Shown in pieces: positions 7,621 to 16,356 of a stretch of DNA of 16,356 bases. The stretch spans positions 2,772 to 19,127 of the forward strand of contig FLMG01004306.1 in assembly GCA_900088475.1 (NCBI GenBank), given 5' to 3'. Below the pieces are notes generated by a model. It searched no databases and was not told where the DNA came from. It saw only the letters and a program-made list of their open reading frames with translations. Source of the stretch: Hyphochytrium catenoides. Its lineage: Eukaryota > Sar > Hyphochytriomycetes > Hyphochytriales > Hyphochytriaceae. The position numbers and the translations under genes are program-made. Position 1 is the stretch's first letter. Each line of letters begins with the position of its first letter.

Positions 7621-8340
7621 TCCTTGTTGGATGTGTTGTCACCTACTTAAACCACTTCATCTCCTTTACCTTCTCCTCTTCTTTCCGTTTTAGAGTCGCA
7701 ATCAAACAGTCGCCCATCATCCTTGGAACAGGACACCTGATGATGGGCTGAAGCAGCTGCGAGACCTTGTGAAGCTTCTGACTAGCCGCTTTACGATTTA
7801 GATAGGGAGATCAGGGATTCCTTTCTTCATTGCTAAGTGGAGAATGGTGAAGCTTCACAGTGCGTCATTGGAAGATCAGAACAAGCCAGGGCGGTGGGAG
7901 CTGTCAGACGATAAGGAAACAGTAGGAGAGATCTTCCAGTGTGAAGAACAGCAGACTGATAATGTGTGTTAATAAGTAATAGTAGAGGTAGTGCACGTGA
8001 AGATGTAGGGATGTAGGCAAGAGCAGCAGGAGACGAAGAGAAGAGGAGGAGAGAGAGAAGAAGTGAGAGAAACAAGCTAAGGTGGTAGATATGTAGGAGC
8101 AGTAGGCAGGGATAACAAGCACTGGGTGGTGCAGAGCAGGTCGGTCAGGACTTATTAGCCGTCTCTTTCTAACGACGCTAAACACGCCATTTCCTGCTAG
8201 ATGACCGCTGAATTGACTTACTGCTTTGATGCTGCAGGGAGGCTTTTCTGACTCTTGCGTTGCTAGCTTAGATTACGTCCCTGAGCAGATTCGTCGGCCG
8301 ATATCTGGAGCTTATTGCGGCTTCAGAAATCAGTCTTCAG
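7620..8340. repeat. distal block of unit A, duplicated at about 14840-15620
   Basis: Aligns in order with 14840-15620. The two share a 27-base identity (7755-7781 versus 14954-14980), an 18-base identity (8212-8229 versus 15461-15478) and CCGATATCTGGAGC (from 8298 versus 15578). Minus-strand frames here look like signal-peptide proteins (SLLLFSSSPAALAYIP), but indels between the copies shift the frame, so they are not conserved proteins. A short plus-strand frame around the 27-mer is conserved (LRDLVKLL) and could be an exon. Confidence 0.7.
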
Positions 8341-8386
8341 ACTCGATCCGTGGCAAAGTATTGGTGGTTAATTCCTGAGACGGTCG

Positions 8387-8545
8387 TCACAACAATCCTG
8401 AGTAGTGCGTCTTCAGTCGCTTTCTCTGCTTCTTCTTTGACATATCGCTGACCTCTGCTTTCTTCTCATCGGCGAACGTAGCGTCAAGCAAGGCGTCAAG
8501 TTCTGCATTCACTATTGGCTTGGTGGTCTGTTTTGTCCTTGAGAT
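8387..8545 (-). other. protein-like open segment, possible last exon
   Basis: On the minus strand a frame is open from just after a TGA (8546-8548) to a TGA at 8387-8389, about 52 codons. Its composition is unlike the surrounding low-complexity frames: acidic and helical, with an ELDALLDATFADEKKAEV stretch followed by a basic KKKQRKR cluster. There is no ATG until late in the segment. If real, it would be a spliced terminal exon or a gene remnant. Unit B appears to lack this stretch. Evidence is weak. Confidence 0.22.
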
Positions 8546-8681
8546 TCAGGGGCGGGCAGCAAGCAATTGCTTCAGAAGAGGAGAGAAGCGCTTCGCAGCA
8601 TCACAGCAGCATCAAAGCTGCCATGCGTTTGCAACGCTACCACTTGGTAGTAAGTAGTAGAGGGACTCTGGAGAGAGACTG

Positions 8682-9209
8682 ATGGAGAGCTCGGCTCACC
8701 AGCAGCTGCTACATCCTCGCTCAAGAGGATCCCGTCGCTTCTGTGGGGCTGCTCCTCCTCTTACCACTGTTGAAGAACAAGGTGGCACCAGCCTCCGTAG
8801 CGCATTCCTTGATGATGGTGGTGCTTTAGGGCAGCAACAGCACCAGTTGCCGCAGCCCCACCGATCGTCGCTGGATCCTCTAGCTCGTCATCAATGGTCA
8901 TCGCCCCAATACATCCCGCTTTACTTCTGCCGCGTGCATGATGAGCCTCTAACCCGTATAATACCTTCCCTTGCATGTAAGCAGACTCACTCTTCCGCTG
9001 GCTCATTCTTCATAGATGCAAAGTATAGTCGCGTTGTTCGCACAAGGGATCTCAAAAATGTGGTCGTCGTCGTGATATTATTGAGGATTGAGGGAGCAGC
9101 ATTGCCTACACGGACGACCCACCACGTCCCAGGGCATATTATCTTCACCACTGTGGGAGACGATGCAGATATCTCTGAGGATGGCAGGACGGCGAAAGAC
9201 TTGGCATGA
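8682..9209 (+). CDS. hypothetical 175-aa open frame, doubtful
   Basis: An ATG-initiated frame of 175 codons ending in TGA. The product is Ser/His/Gln-rich in its first half. It has one hydrophobic stretch near residues 127-134 (VVVVVILL), and no signal peptide or motif that I recognise. The length is somewhat greater than expected by chance for this composition. However, no homologous frame is maintained after unit B, where only a weakly similar ATG start at 15639 is visible, and its 3' end runs into a 44-bp tandem duplication. It may be fortuitous. Confidence 0.25.
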   Translation: MESSAHQQLLHPRSRGSRRFCGAAPPLTTVEEQGGTSLRSAFLDDGGALGQQQHQLPQPHRSSLDPLARHQWSSPQYIPLYFCRVHDEPLTRIIPSLACKQTHSSAGSFFIDAKYSRVVRTRDLKNVVVVVILLRIEGAALPTRTTHHVPGHIIFTTVGDDADISEDGRTAKDLA

Positions 9210-9259
9210 ACTAGGGAGCTGAGGACGACAGCAAGGCGAGAGCCCTGGCATGAACTATA
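9177..9259. repeat. 44-bp tandem duplication
   Basis: Two diverged units, 9177-9214 and 9221-9259, each beginning GAGGA and ending TGGCATGAACTA. They lie at the outer edge of the homology between the two gene 3' flanks and may mark a duplication junction. Confidence 0.6.
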
Positions 9260-9672
9260 GAGAGCGATCGACAGCTGGTGGCTCCGCTAAAGCTCACAGC
9301 AGAGACCAAGGAAGAAGACGCAGTTCTCTGGTCTTTATTAGTGTTTACGATGAGTTTGAGGGGAGGAAGGTTCATACCAGGAGATGCAGAGATACGTCGG
9401 TGAGAAGACGAAGATAAGAAGACAGCTGAAGGACGGAAGAGACCAGAGGAGAGATAAGAAGTGGACAAGGAGAAAGTGCTCTCCCTCGTTCTTTCTCTCG
9501 CTCTTTCTTTTTCTTCTTTCCTCCATCACCGGAGCCCACCATGATGGCTCCATAAAGACAACACACTTCGCCACAAGGAAAAAAGCATGCCCATGAAGGC
9601 GTTAGAGACGAGAGAGAGAGAAAATCAGTGTGAAGTCTCTCTCTCTTACTCTCTCTCTCTCTCTACAGCACC
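9260..9672. repeat. 3' flank of gene 2, duplicated from about 680-1132
   Basis: Homologous to the 3' flank of gene 1 and in the same order: the box around CTCCGCTAAAGCTCA near 9281, the purine-rich stretch at 9385-9475, and the CT run. No gene is seen here. The 85-codon minus frame (9211-9468) is a shadow of this flank. Confidence 0.6.
9635..9664. repeat. CT/GA microsatellite beside the stop codon of gene 2
   Basis: TC dinucleotide runs on the plus strand (GA on the gene strand) start within about 10 bases of the stop codon, matching the position of the tract at 1086-1116 beside gene 1. Confidence 0.8.
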
Positions 9673-11145
9673 TTAGAAGTCCCTATGACCCAATAGAGAC
9701 ATCTCACTTCTCAGTCTCCTGCTTGCCTTTTGGTCTTCTTGTGGCTGTTGTCCATTCGTAGCCACTACTGTTCCGCCGATCACAGTTCCCAACGCGGCTA
9801 GCCCCGTAGCAATGAATATGATAGCCCTTACAATGCCTCTCCAGTTCCTGGTGAGCTTTGTGAATGCATCTCCTTCTTCCTTCACGAGCCGCTTGAGACC
9901 AAAGACCTCGCCCAGAGCCTCCTGAATTACAGCCTCGGCCTCTCTTCGTTGATTCTCTCCCTCAATAAGCTTAGCTTTGACCCCTAACTCGTCATGACTC
10001 GCTTTAAGAAACTCTTCCAAGGTCTTGGCACTGTCTGGCGTTAGACCTTGGATCTGTCCTTGGTCAAGCTCATCCATCAGCTTCTTCAGCCCCTGCTGAT
10101 GTTCTTTAATGTTCGCGAGGGACAAGTGATCTCCTTCGCCTTCGGCTGCGTCCAATCTCTTTGGTGACCCGCTGTCGGCCCCCAGAGGAGCGGTCTCTCC
10201 GTCCATCTTCCCGAAGGTTTTAAGTAGGCTCTCCACCAGCACTCTTTCCATAGTCTCTGGAGGGATCTCTCCCTTTGTCTGCATGAGGGCATCCAGGGCA
10301 CTTTGCCGCTGTCCCTGAGCTTGAGCTACTCTTTCCTGTTGTTGAACAGCTACCTTTTGATGGGTTACCAAGGCCCTCTTAGCCTCTTTTGCGGCCTCCT
10401 GGTGAGTCTTCACCACAGCTTTCAACTCCTTAACCGCCGCGCCATATTTACCTAGTGTTTGTTTCGTTTCGACCTTCAATTCTGCCTTTAGAGCTGCGAC
10501 TGGACGTTTAGCTTTGAGCTTGACGGGAGGTGGCGAGCTATCCGTTCTCTCTCCTTCGTCTGCAGTCTTCGATGACAATGGTCCATCTCCGCCTTCCGCT
10601 GCTTGTTCAGGCTGAGTTGTGGCGCCCTCCTTTTCCTGTTTCACTTTTTCCAGTAGGGCCAAGAGATAACGTTCTCTATCACCAGCGGCTTTCTTCGCTG
10701 CCTGAACGTTCATCGTCGCGGTGTCCACTTTCTCTCTGGCGCCCTGAACCTTTCCTATAGCGGCTTCCAGCGCAGAAATGGCGCTTTCTTCCTTCTTCTG
10801 AGATGCTAGTTTTTGCGCTTGTCTCGCTTGTTCCTGTCTTGCATTCATCCGTTGTTGTCTCCCCTCTCGTCGTTGTTGGCGTTTTGCCGGATCGTTCCAT
10901 TTGTTGAGCAAGCCGCCTTCTTTCGGAATCACCCCGTTTCCAACGGTGCCTTCAGCCAACGCGGCGCTGGGGGAGGAAGCTCTTTTACCACCAAAGAAGG
11001 CTGCAGAAGATTGCTCAGTGATGTGCAGGAGCAGCAGAATGAGGAGAGAGAGGCTGATAAGGCACCATTGAGAGGAAGAAGAGTGTCTTGCTGGCCTTCC
11101 CCACACTTGTCTCTCTTCCACCACCAGTCGTGTACGGCTCATCAT
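9673..11145 (-). CDS. secreted/surface coiled-coil protein with C-terminal membrane anchor, paralog 2
   Basis: Encodes 490 residues. The frame is open upstream to a TTG at 11211, but the first ATG is the ATG ATG at 11145, which aligns with the Met-Met-Ser-Arg start of the paralog. A basic N-terminus is followed by a hydrophobic core at about 28-40 and TEQSSA, a likely signal cleavage site. Coiled-coil-prone segments rich in Ala, Lys, Glu and Gln lie at about 88-175, 216-295 and 345-425, separated by an acidic/Pro-Ser linker at about 176-210. TKLTRNWR (429-436) precedes the membrane helix (438-462) with the same G-x4-G-x3-G spacing, and a 28-residue tail ends SRRLRSEMSLLGHRDF. It is 99 residues longer than paralog 1, mostly in the coiled-coil region. 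Stop is TAA. This predicts a type I membrane protein. Function is unknown and no family was recognised. Confidence 0.88.
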   Translation of the reverse strand: MMSRTRLVVEERQVWGRPARHSSSSQWCLISLSLLILLLLHITEQSSAAFFGGKRASSPSAALAEGTVGNGVIPKEGGLLNKWNDPAKRQQRREGRQQRMNARQEQARQAQKLASQKKEESAISALEAAIGKVQGAREKVDTATMNVQAAKKAAGDRERYLLALLEKVKQEKEGATTQPEQAAEGGDGPLSSKTADEGERTDSSPPPVKLKAKRPVAALKAELKVETKQTLGKYGAAVKELKAVVKTHQEAAKEAKRALVTHQKVAVQQQERVAQAQGQRQSALDALMQTKGEIPPETMERVLVESLLKTFGKMDGETAPLGADSGSPKRLDAAEGEGDHLSLANIKEHQQGLKKLMDELDQGQIQGLTPDSAKTLEEFLKASHDELGVKAKLIEGENQRREAEAVIQEALGEVFGLKRLVKEEGDAFTKLTRNWRGIVRAIIFIATGLAALGTVIGGTVVATNGQQPQEDQKASRRLRSEMSLLGHRDF

Positions 11146-11275
11146 CCTTGCGAAGAGAGAGCTCAGAGTCAGTAGCTGTTGTTGGGTCCACTTGGGTCCA
11201 CCTATCCTCAAGCGATAGAAGAGGTAGATCGAGAGTACCGGAGGATAGACAGAGAAAGAGAGAGAGAGAGATAGC
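11146..11275 (-). promoter_or_regulatory. 5' flank of gene 2: pyrimidine tract and candidate splice acceptor
   Basis: On the gene strand a (CT)n run (11251-11271) and further pyrimidines lead to an AG at 11207-11208, which would give a 61-base leader, similar to the 69 bases proposed for gene 1. The plus-strand motif GGATAGACAGAG (about 11242-11253) matches the duplicated GATAGACGGA motif 5' of gene 1 in sequence and approximate distance from the ATG. The role in splicing or initiation is inferred only. Confidence 0.4.
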
Positions 11276-11801
11276 GCAATCCTTGGACAGGCGTGTCCAA
11301 TTCAGGAATGAAGGACCGAGGGTTCGTCTGCCGTCGATGGAGCGAGAGAGAGCTATGAATCCAGAGGAGGAGGAAAAATGAAAGATGAGTCAGCAGCGGG
11401 CAATGGACGAGGCACCTTGTGCTTGCCAAAGTGCTTCCGCTGTTCTGCTGTTCACCAGATGCTTTGTCTTGTTCAGGATCTCTAGCCTCTCCTATCTCCG
11501 CCCCTGCTCGGGCTCTCTCGCTCTCTCTCGCTCTCTCTCCTACACATGTGCTTTGCCCCTTGCAGGCTGTCTCCTTCCTGCTACTGTTACTTCGCTCAAT
11601 CATCTATCTCCCATTGCAGTTCTTGGACTGCCTTTGAAAATTTTGTCCCTTAGTTCTATTTGCTTTGCTCTGTGTCTCCCTCTTCTTATCCGTCTTTTCT
11701 ACTATCCTCACTCACGTCAATGTCTACTCAAGACTCTCTCTCTTCTCTCTCTCTCTCTCTCTCCTCACTCTCTCTTAGTCCCCCTTGTTTCTATCTCCCT
11801 A

Positions 11802-11834
<33 letters not shown>

Positions 11835-12040
11835 TTCTTTCTGTCTCTCCCTCACAAGATTGCTCTGGTCTGTCTGTTTGCCTTTCTTTCCTCCCTTTTC
11901 CTTATCAATGACATTGCTCTCGTCTCGCTCTATGTTGTGCTTCCCCGATCGTCAGTGAGAAGAACGGAAGTAGCCTAATCGTTATTGTTGCCCAAGGATC
12001 ATCGGTGCGAATCCAGTTCTTCCCTTGTTCTGAGCTTCTT
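11276..12040. other. purine-to-pyrimidine switch and long CT-rich tract, no supported gene
   Basis: Purine-rich to about 11380, then strongly CT-rich, with long pure (CT)n runs at about 11732-11765 and 11801-11829. The open frames here (for example 197 codons at 11385-11978) are Ser/Leu-rich translations of CT repeats and are not maintained in unit A. Layout mirrors 2480-3100 of unit A. Confidence 0.55.
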
Positions 12041-12420
12041 CAAAAAATGTCTACTCCGTGTCTCTCTTCTCTCGTCTCTTTCTTCTTCTACTCATCTTGT
12101 CCTACTATGATGATGGTGTCTTTATATTATCAGCTATCATCTATGAACTATGAACACTCCCTATATTGTCCGGTCTAGAAGGCACTCTCACTCCGAAAGG
12201 TCAGAAGGAACCGAGTTCCATTGGCGCGACTCTCTTCTCACCTACTTCTACCTACTCCGAAGGTAGGGATAATATAATCAAGATCCTCTTTCTTGCGCTC
12301 TCTTCTTTCTCTCACTCTTTCTCTCTCTCTCTTCGTTCGTCGCTTCCCTTCCTCTGTCTCTCTATTATCCTCTCTTATTTTTACCTTCTTCTTTTCCTCT
12401 CTCTCCTCTTCCTTTACCTC
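12041..12420. repeat. single unit-B copy of the 3117-3290 repeat plus CT tract
   Basis: TCTACTCCGTGTCTCTCTTC near 12050 aligns with TCTTCTCCGTGTCTCACTCTC near 3131. The alignment continues to AACCGAGTTCC near 12208, which matches 3303. A CT-rich stretch follows, as in unit A. No gene is seen. Confidence 0.6.
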
Positions 12421-13150
12421 AGACATACACAACGATCCAAACGCTGTAGCCAGGGGCAGCACCTTCCTCAGACACGGACCATGAGTAGTAGCTCCGCAGT
12501 CTTGGACAGAAAGGACTCTACTCAGTCAGGACTTAGGATCCCCTAGAATGAGGGCTCTAGACGGGTAGATAGCCCGTCATTCTCTTCTCTCTCCTCCTGT
12601 CCGTAGGTTCCCTGTGCTCCAATGCTCATCGCGCAATCGTGCAATCCTCGTCCTGTCGCGCTTATCACAGATGTTCCAAAGGGTTCAAGGAGCTCCGTCT
12701 CTCGTCGTCTCCTCATCAGTCCGGCGTTTCTTCTTCTCTGCGGCTGCCTCCACGACCCAGGGGCCCTGGCGAGGCGTTAGCGGTACTCTGCTCCTCCCAT
12801 TAGGTTTGCCCTGAACTCATCGAGAGACAGTAAACAATAACAAAATGGGTACGGTAACGGCCATGTGGAGAGTAGAGCAGATGAGCAGTAGATGAAGAAA
12901 GATTAGGCAAAAGTATGGCATTTGTGCTACATTCGTTGGTGGGTTGCACTGTCCCACTCCTCCTTCTCCGCGTGACGGCTGATCATTCAGATGCACAGAG
13001 AAAGACTACTCTTGGTCGTTAGCCGTAGGTTAATATGCGCTGACTGCCACGGGGAAAGTCTCCCAAGGCTTATAGGATAGGAGGACAGGTCATTCGGCAG
13101 TAGTAGTGTTCTAGGCTGAGTCATAAGGAAGCTCCTGGTCCTGTTCAGCT
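12421..13150. repeat. gene-free flank, unit-B counterpart of 3830-4660
   Basis: In-order homology with unit A through GTAGCCAG near 12445, GTGCAATCCTCGTCCT near 12638 and GTTAGCGGTACT at 12776-12787. The telomere-like block and the strong inverted repeat of unit A are missing. No gene is supported. Confidence 0.6.
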
Positions 13151-14840
13151 CTTTCTGCTACTTTCCAATGTCATCAAAGAGGGTCAGTGTCCAGCGGTTC
13201 GATGAGACGAGTCTTGAAGCTCGAGAACTTGCTACGGCCTGGTTCTTTATAGTTCTGGACCATTCTATCATCATGATGCCTATGACGACAGCTCTCACTC
13301 TCTCTCACCGTAAAACAGTAGTAGGACGAACGGCTATCGGACTGATGCGGCTTGATCACTCTCAGTTTGACCTTGGTTCTTGACGACTGCTCTAGTAGGA
13401 GCTCATAGCTAGCCAGCAGGAGCTGAACTAGCATTATTGGCGCACGGCAGCGCACAGCCAAAAGCTAGCTTCTACGGCAGTAGTGGATGAAGAGCCTTTC
13501 TTCTTCCGCGTCGGAGGCTGTCGGACTTCATAACCACCATTATTATCCTCTTAGAGCTAACGATGAAGAGGAGTTCGTCGCAATATAGATCCCTTGTAAG
13601 GTCGGTTTCTGCTAGATGCAAAGAAGCATTTCTGTCTGTCTCCTTCCCTCGCTACTCTTGCATGCTAATAAGTAAGAGCCTCATTAGCTATCTACCATCA
13701 TTGTGCCTCCGTCCATCCTCAAAGAATCTAAGTGGCCATGATAGTGGCATCGTCCAGTTCATCGCCTTAAGTGATGAATGGATTTGGAGTGGCTGCTGTC
13801 CATCAGCGCCAACACCTAGGGAGGCAGTCCTCGGAGGGATAAGCTGAGATCCAGATAGGGAAAGGAAGGTGATCTTCCAGCCATGACTTTCGGTTTTTCT
13901 AAAACTTCTCTGAATGATGGCGGTTCTGGGGAGAGATCTGAAGAGGCCAAGACTTTGCAGCTCTTGCTTATTCTTCTCTCTTCTTCGGAGTAATAGGTTG
14001 TCTTTACCATGATAATAAGTAAGAAGTGCCTTTCAGCTTGTCCTTTGTCGTCATAACATTCTCCACTCCTCCCGGCCGCCTAGCGGTACAGAGTTTTATC
14101 TTGATGACGACGGAGGGACTCTCTGGATAGGAGAGATCGAGCAAACAGCGGAGCAGGCAATATCTTGCATAAGAAGAAGAGCAGGTAGAGAAGGACCGGA
14201 GAACAAGAATAGAGAGGAAGAACGAGAGAGAGGGGAAAAAGAAAGAAGGAGAGCGAGGGGAAATGAAGCATTCTCGGATTCAACCAAGACTGTGCCACGG
14301 CAGAAAGATCGAATCTGCAGACTGATTATTGAAGAAGCGGTGCTACTAGTAGGAGACAATCTGTAACGATGGCACACGGTCCCATAACAAAAGTGAAGAT
14401 GCGACACTAGTCGCCCAGTCCCTCGAGAGTAGTGGAGAATCTAAGTGATGATGGTCAATGATACTACCAGGCTGCCGTCGTCCCAAGAGCAATACCTTTA
14501 TGAGATCTCAGAAGCTAGCTACTCGCTCTTTTACTTATTAGGACTTATCTACGACGCGGCAATGTGAGGCTGCTCATCTTCTATTATCAGGATTATTTAG
14601 TAGATGATGTTGCCCGGCGGCGTGATGGTTTGGCCTAGCGACTGACCCTTTCTATACGCTTGCTGGTCAGGAGGATGATATATCTAAGGCTGATGAGAAG
14701 AAGCTATTTGACTGCTGCTGTCTGCCGCGTAGCTAATAACAGATTCCTGAGCTGCGGCGACGTACTGATGAAGCCCTCAACTGACTGAGTGACGTCTCCC
14801 ATCATGCTCTCCGCTGCTTCTAAAATTCTTCCGTCTCGTT
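13151..14840. other. gene-free stretch, no recognisable content
   Basis: Between the better-aligned parts of unit B. Open frames are at most about 103 codons and resemble no protein I know. A purine-rich tract lies at 14100-14270. One string near 13311 resembles the minisatellite unit of 4681-4930. I found no clear counterpart of the retroelement fragments E1 and E2 here. Confidence 0.45.
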
Positions 14841-15620
14841 CCTGGAGCAGGCATTCATTCTATAAGCCACCAAGTGGAAACCGTCACCCCGCCTCTCTCT
14901 CTTTTTCTCTCTCTCTTTCTCCTGTAACAGGACACTTGCTGATGAGGTGAAGGAGCTGCGAGACCTTGTGAAGCTTCTGATGATGACTAGCCTCCCCTCT
15001 TTCCGATTAAGATGGGGAGATCTGGTGGGATTCTCATGCTAGTTGGAGATGACTTGAGCTTCACAATGCGTCATCGGAAGAACAGAACAAGCGAGGGGTC
15101 TGGGAGCTATCAGAAGGTAAGGAAGGAGTAGGAGAGGGGAGGTCAGCACGGGAACTACTCGGGAATGAGGGTTGGAAAGAAAGGAGAGATCTTCGGGTGT
15201 GAAGAACAGCAGAGGGATAATGGGTGTAAGGCAGTAGAGTAGTGTACGTGAAGATGTGGGATGTAGGCAAGGGCAGCAAGATACGAGGAGATGAGAGAGA
15301 GAAGAAGAGAGAGAAGAAGAGAGAAGAAGCTAAAATAGATGAGTAGCATCAGTAGGAAGAAGTCGGTCGGAACAAGCAGCAGGCAGCAGTGGGAATCAGC
15401 CAGGATTTAGCTCTATCTTTGTAACGCTAAAGACGCTATTGCCTGCTAGAAGACTGCTCGATTGACTTACTGCTTTGAAGCTGTAAGGAGGCTCTTCTGA
15501 CTGTTGCGCGGCCAGCTCATCAGATTAGTAAGTTCTCTTATTAGATTAGCAGCAGATTGTTTATCGGTCTCTGTCGTCCGATATCTGGAGCATATTACGG
15601 CCTTCACCGTCACTCTTGTT
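14840..15620. repeat. distal block of unit B, counterpart of 7620-8340
   Basis: Carries the same ordered landmarks as 7620-8340. Just before the 27-base identity there is a textbook-like pyrimidine tract ending TTTCTCCTGTAACAG (14918-14932), directly followed by GACACTTGCTGATGAG. This resembles a 3' splice site on the plus strand. The plus-strand frame after it reads LADEVKELRDLVKLLMMTS before a stop at about 15042. Confidence 0.65.
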
Positions 15621-16203
15621 CAGCGATCCTCCTTTCCATGGAGGCGGCGGCGCCTACTACTTTCCTTCCTCTGAAGAACCCTCTCTCTTCCTCTTCCCTC
15701 CTCCTCCTAAATAAACATCATGACGCTCATCAATTGCTGCGACGTGTTCTGGACGATGAGGATTGAAAAGGTAGGAAACTCCTACATAGTTCTACTAACT
15801 ATTAGATTAGACCTTCTCTTCCTCTGCTGCATTGGCATAGTAGTGGTACATGATGCAGGACCACCTGTTTGTTGACCATCCCCGTGCGTGCGTGATAATA
15901 AAGCTGTGCAGCACATACTGCTGAAGGTGACCTCTCCTCCTCCGCCCACCAACCTACCGCCGCGCAGTCGCTGCGGTCTCCCGACCCATGCTTCTTTCTG
16001 GCAACTGGCAAGGCTGCAACCTCTTGGGAAAGAAGAAGGAAGAGCATGATGATGCTAATGCGCACATCGTAGGAGCGGCGGACCGCGCGACGCGGCGGCA
16101 GCGCGGCCGTCCTCGTCTTCTGATGATGATGATGGATGATGATCTTCCGCCTTTTTGCGCTATCGGACATATCTTTGTTGGAGGAACATCAACCTGGGTT
16201 TAG
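15621..16203. other. terminal stretch, no supported gene
   Basis: Contains a 42-codon tail of a plus-strand frame starting at ATG 15639 and a 122-codon minus-strand frame (15802-16170). Neither has recognisable motifs, and GAT/CAT runs at 16121-16141 give a poly-His stretch. A possible hairpin pairs 16194-16202 with 16220-16228 (nine pairs, one G-T). Confidence 0.35.
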
Positions 16204-16356
16204 ATGACCTACACCGTGATAAACCCGGATAATGATCTGGATTTAACGCCTTGCTTTACTACTAGCGAAGTTCATCGTCATAAATGGTCAAAGAAACCTG
16301 GATTTGGAGTTTTGAAAATGGAGAAAGATGAAGAGACTCTGTTATTATTCTTGATT
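16204..16356 (+). CDS. possible start of a plus-strand gene cut by the window end
   Basis: ATG at 16204 is directly preceded by an in-frame TAG and opens a frame that stays open for all 51 codons to the window edge. The product begins MTYTVINPDNDLDL and has a balanced, protein-like composition, with a KKPGFGVLKM stretch, unlike the Ser/Leu-rich noise frames elsewhere. Local base composition is also more AT-rich. Length alone is not significant. No family recognised. Confidence 0.33.
   Translation, partial: MTYTVINPDNDLDLTPCFTTSEVHRHKWSKKPGFGVLKMEKDEETLLLFLI

Noticed and set aside
7833-8185. minus-strand frames resembling signal-peptide proteins
   Set aside because: The homologous block at 15061-15349 carries indels that shift the frame, so no protein is conserved.
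11385-11978. 197-codon plus-strand open frame
   Set aside because: Dominated by (CT)n runs giving Ser-Leu repeats. No motif and no conserved counterpart.
12000-12015. GTGCGAATCC, resembling a tRNA B box
   Set aside because: No matching A box, acceptor stem or anticodon arm could be folded around it. Other near matches (6561, 13193) fail too.
15802-16170. 122-codon minus-strand frame
   Set aside because: A poly-His run from GAT repeats, no motif, and no supporting homology within the window.

Overview
The window looks like a repeat-rich, gene-poor region of a nuclear genome from a eukaryote, probably unicellular. It carries long polypurine/polypyrimidine tracts, simple repeats, a short TTAGGG-type interstitial telomeric block, decayed non-LTR retrotransposon sequence, and only two well-supported genes in 16 kb. 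No bacterial operons, ribosome-binding sites, tRNAs or rRNAs were seen. I cannot name the taxon. The TTAGGG motif and polypyrimidine-AG signals fit many protist, algal and fungal groups.

The central content is a pair of paralogous genes on the minus strand (1133-2308 and 9673-11145). Both encode secretory-pathway proteins with a signal sequence set back behind a basic N-terminus, a charged and mostly helical coiled-coil ectodomain, one C-terminal membrane helix with a conserved glycine pattern, and a short tail ending in a conserved motif (SRR(x)LRSE(V/M)SL(M/L)xHRxF). The ends are conserved and the middle is strongly diverged. I do not recognise the family.

The genes lie in two diverged head-to-tail copies of a segmental duplication. 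Unit A runs from about 650 to 8.35 kb and unit B from about 9.18 to 15.62 kb, in matching order: 3' flank with an AG/CT microsatellite beside the stop codon, gene, GA-rich promoter-side flank, CT-rich tract, mixed flank with small repeats, and a distal block (7.62-8.34 kb in A, 14.84-15.62 kb in B). Unit A additionally holds two old, frame-broken 3' fragments of one non-LTR retrotransposon (5080-6630 and 6813-7620, minus strand), a three-unit minisatellite, an inverted repeat and the telomeric block.

The remainder is mostly non-coding sequence, where many open frames arise from low-complexity CT or GA runs. Weak coding candidates are a 175-codon frame at 8682-9209, a protein-like open segment at 8387-8545 (minus) and a possible gene start at 16204 running off the window end.
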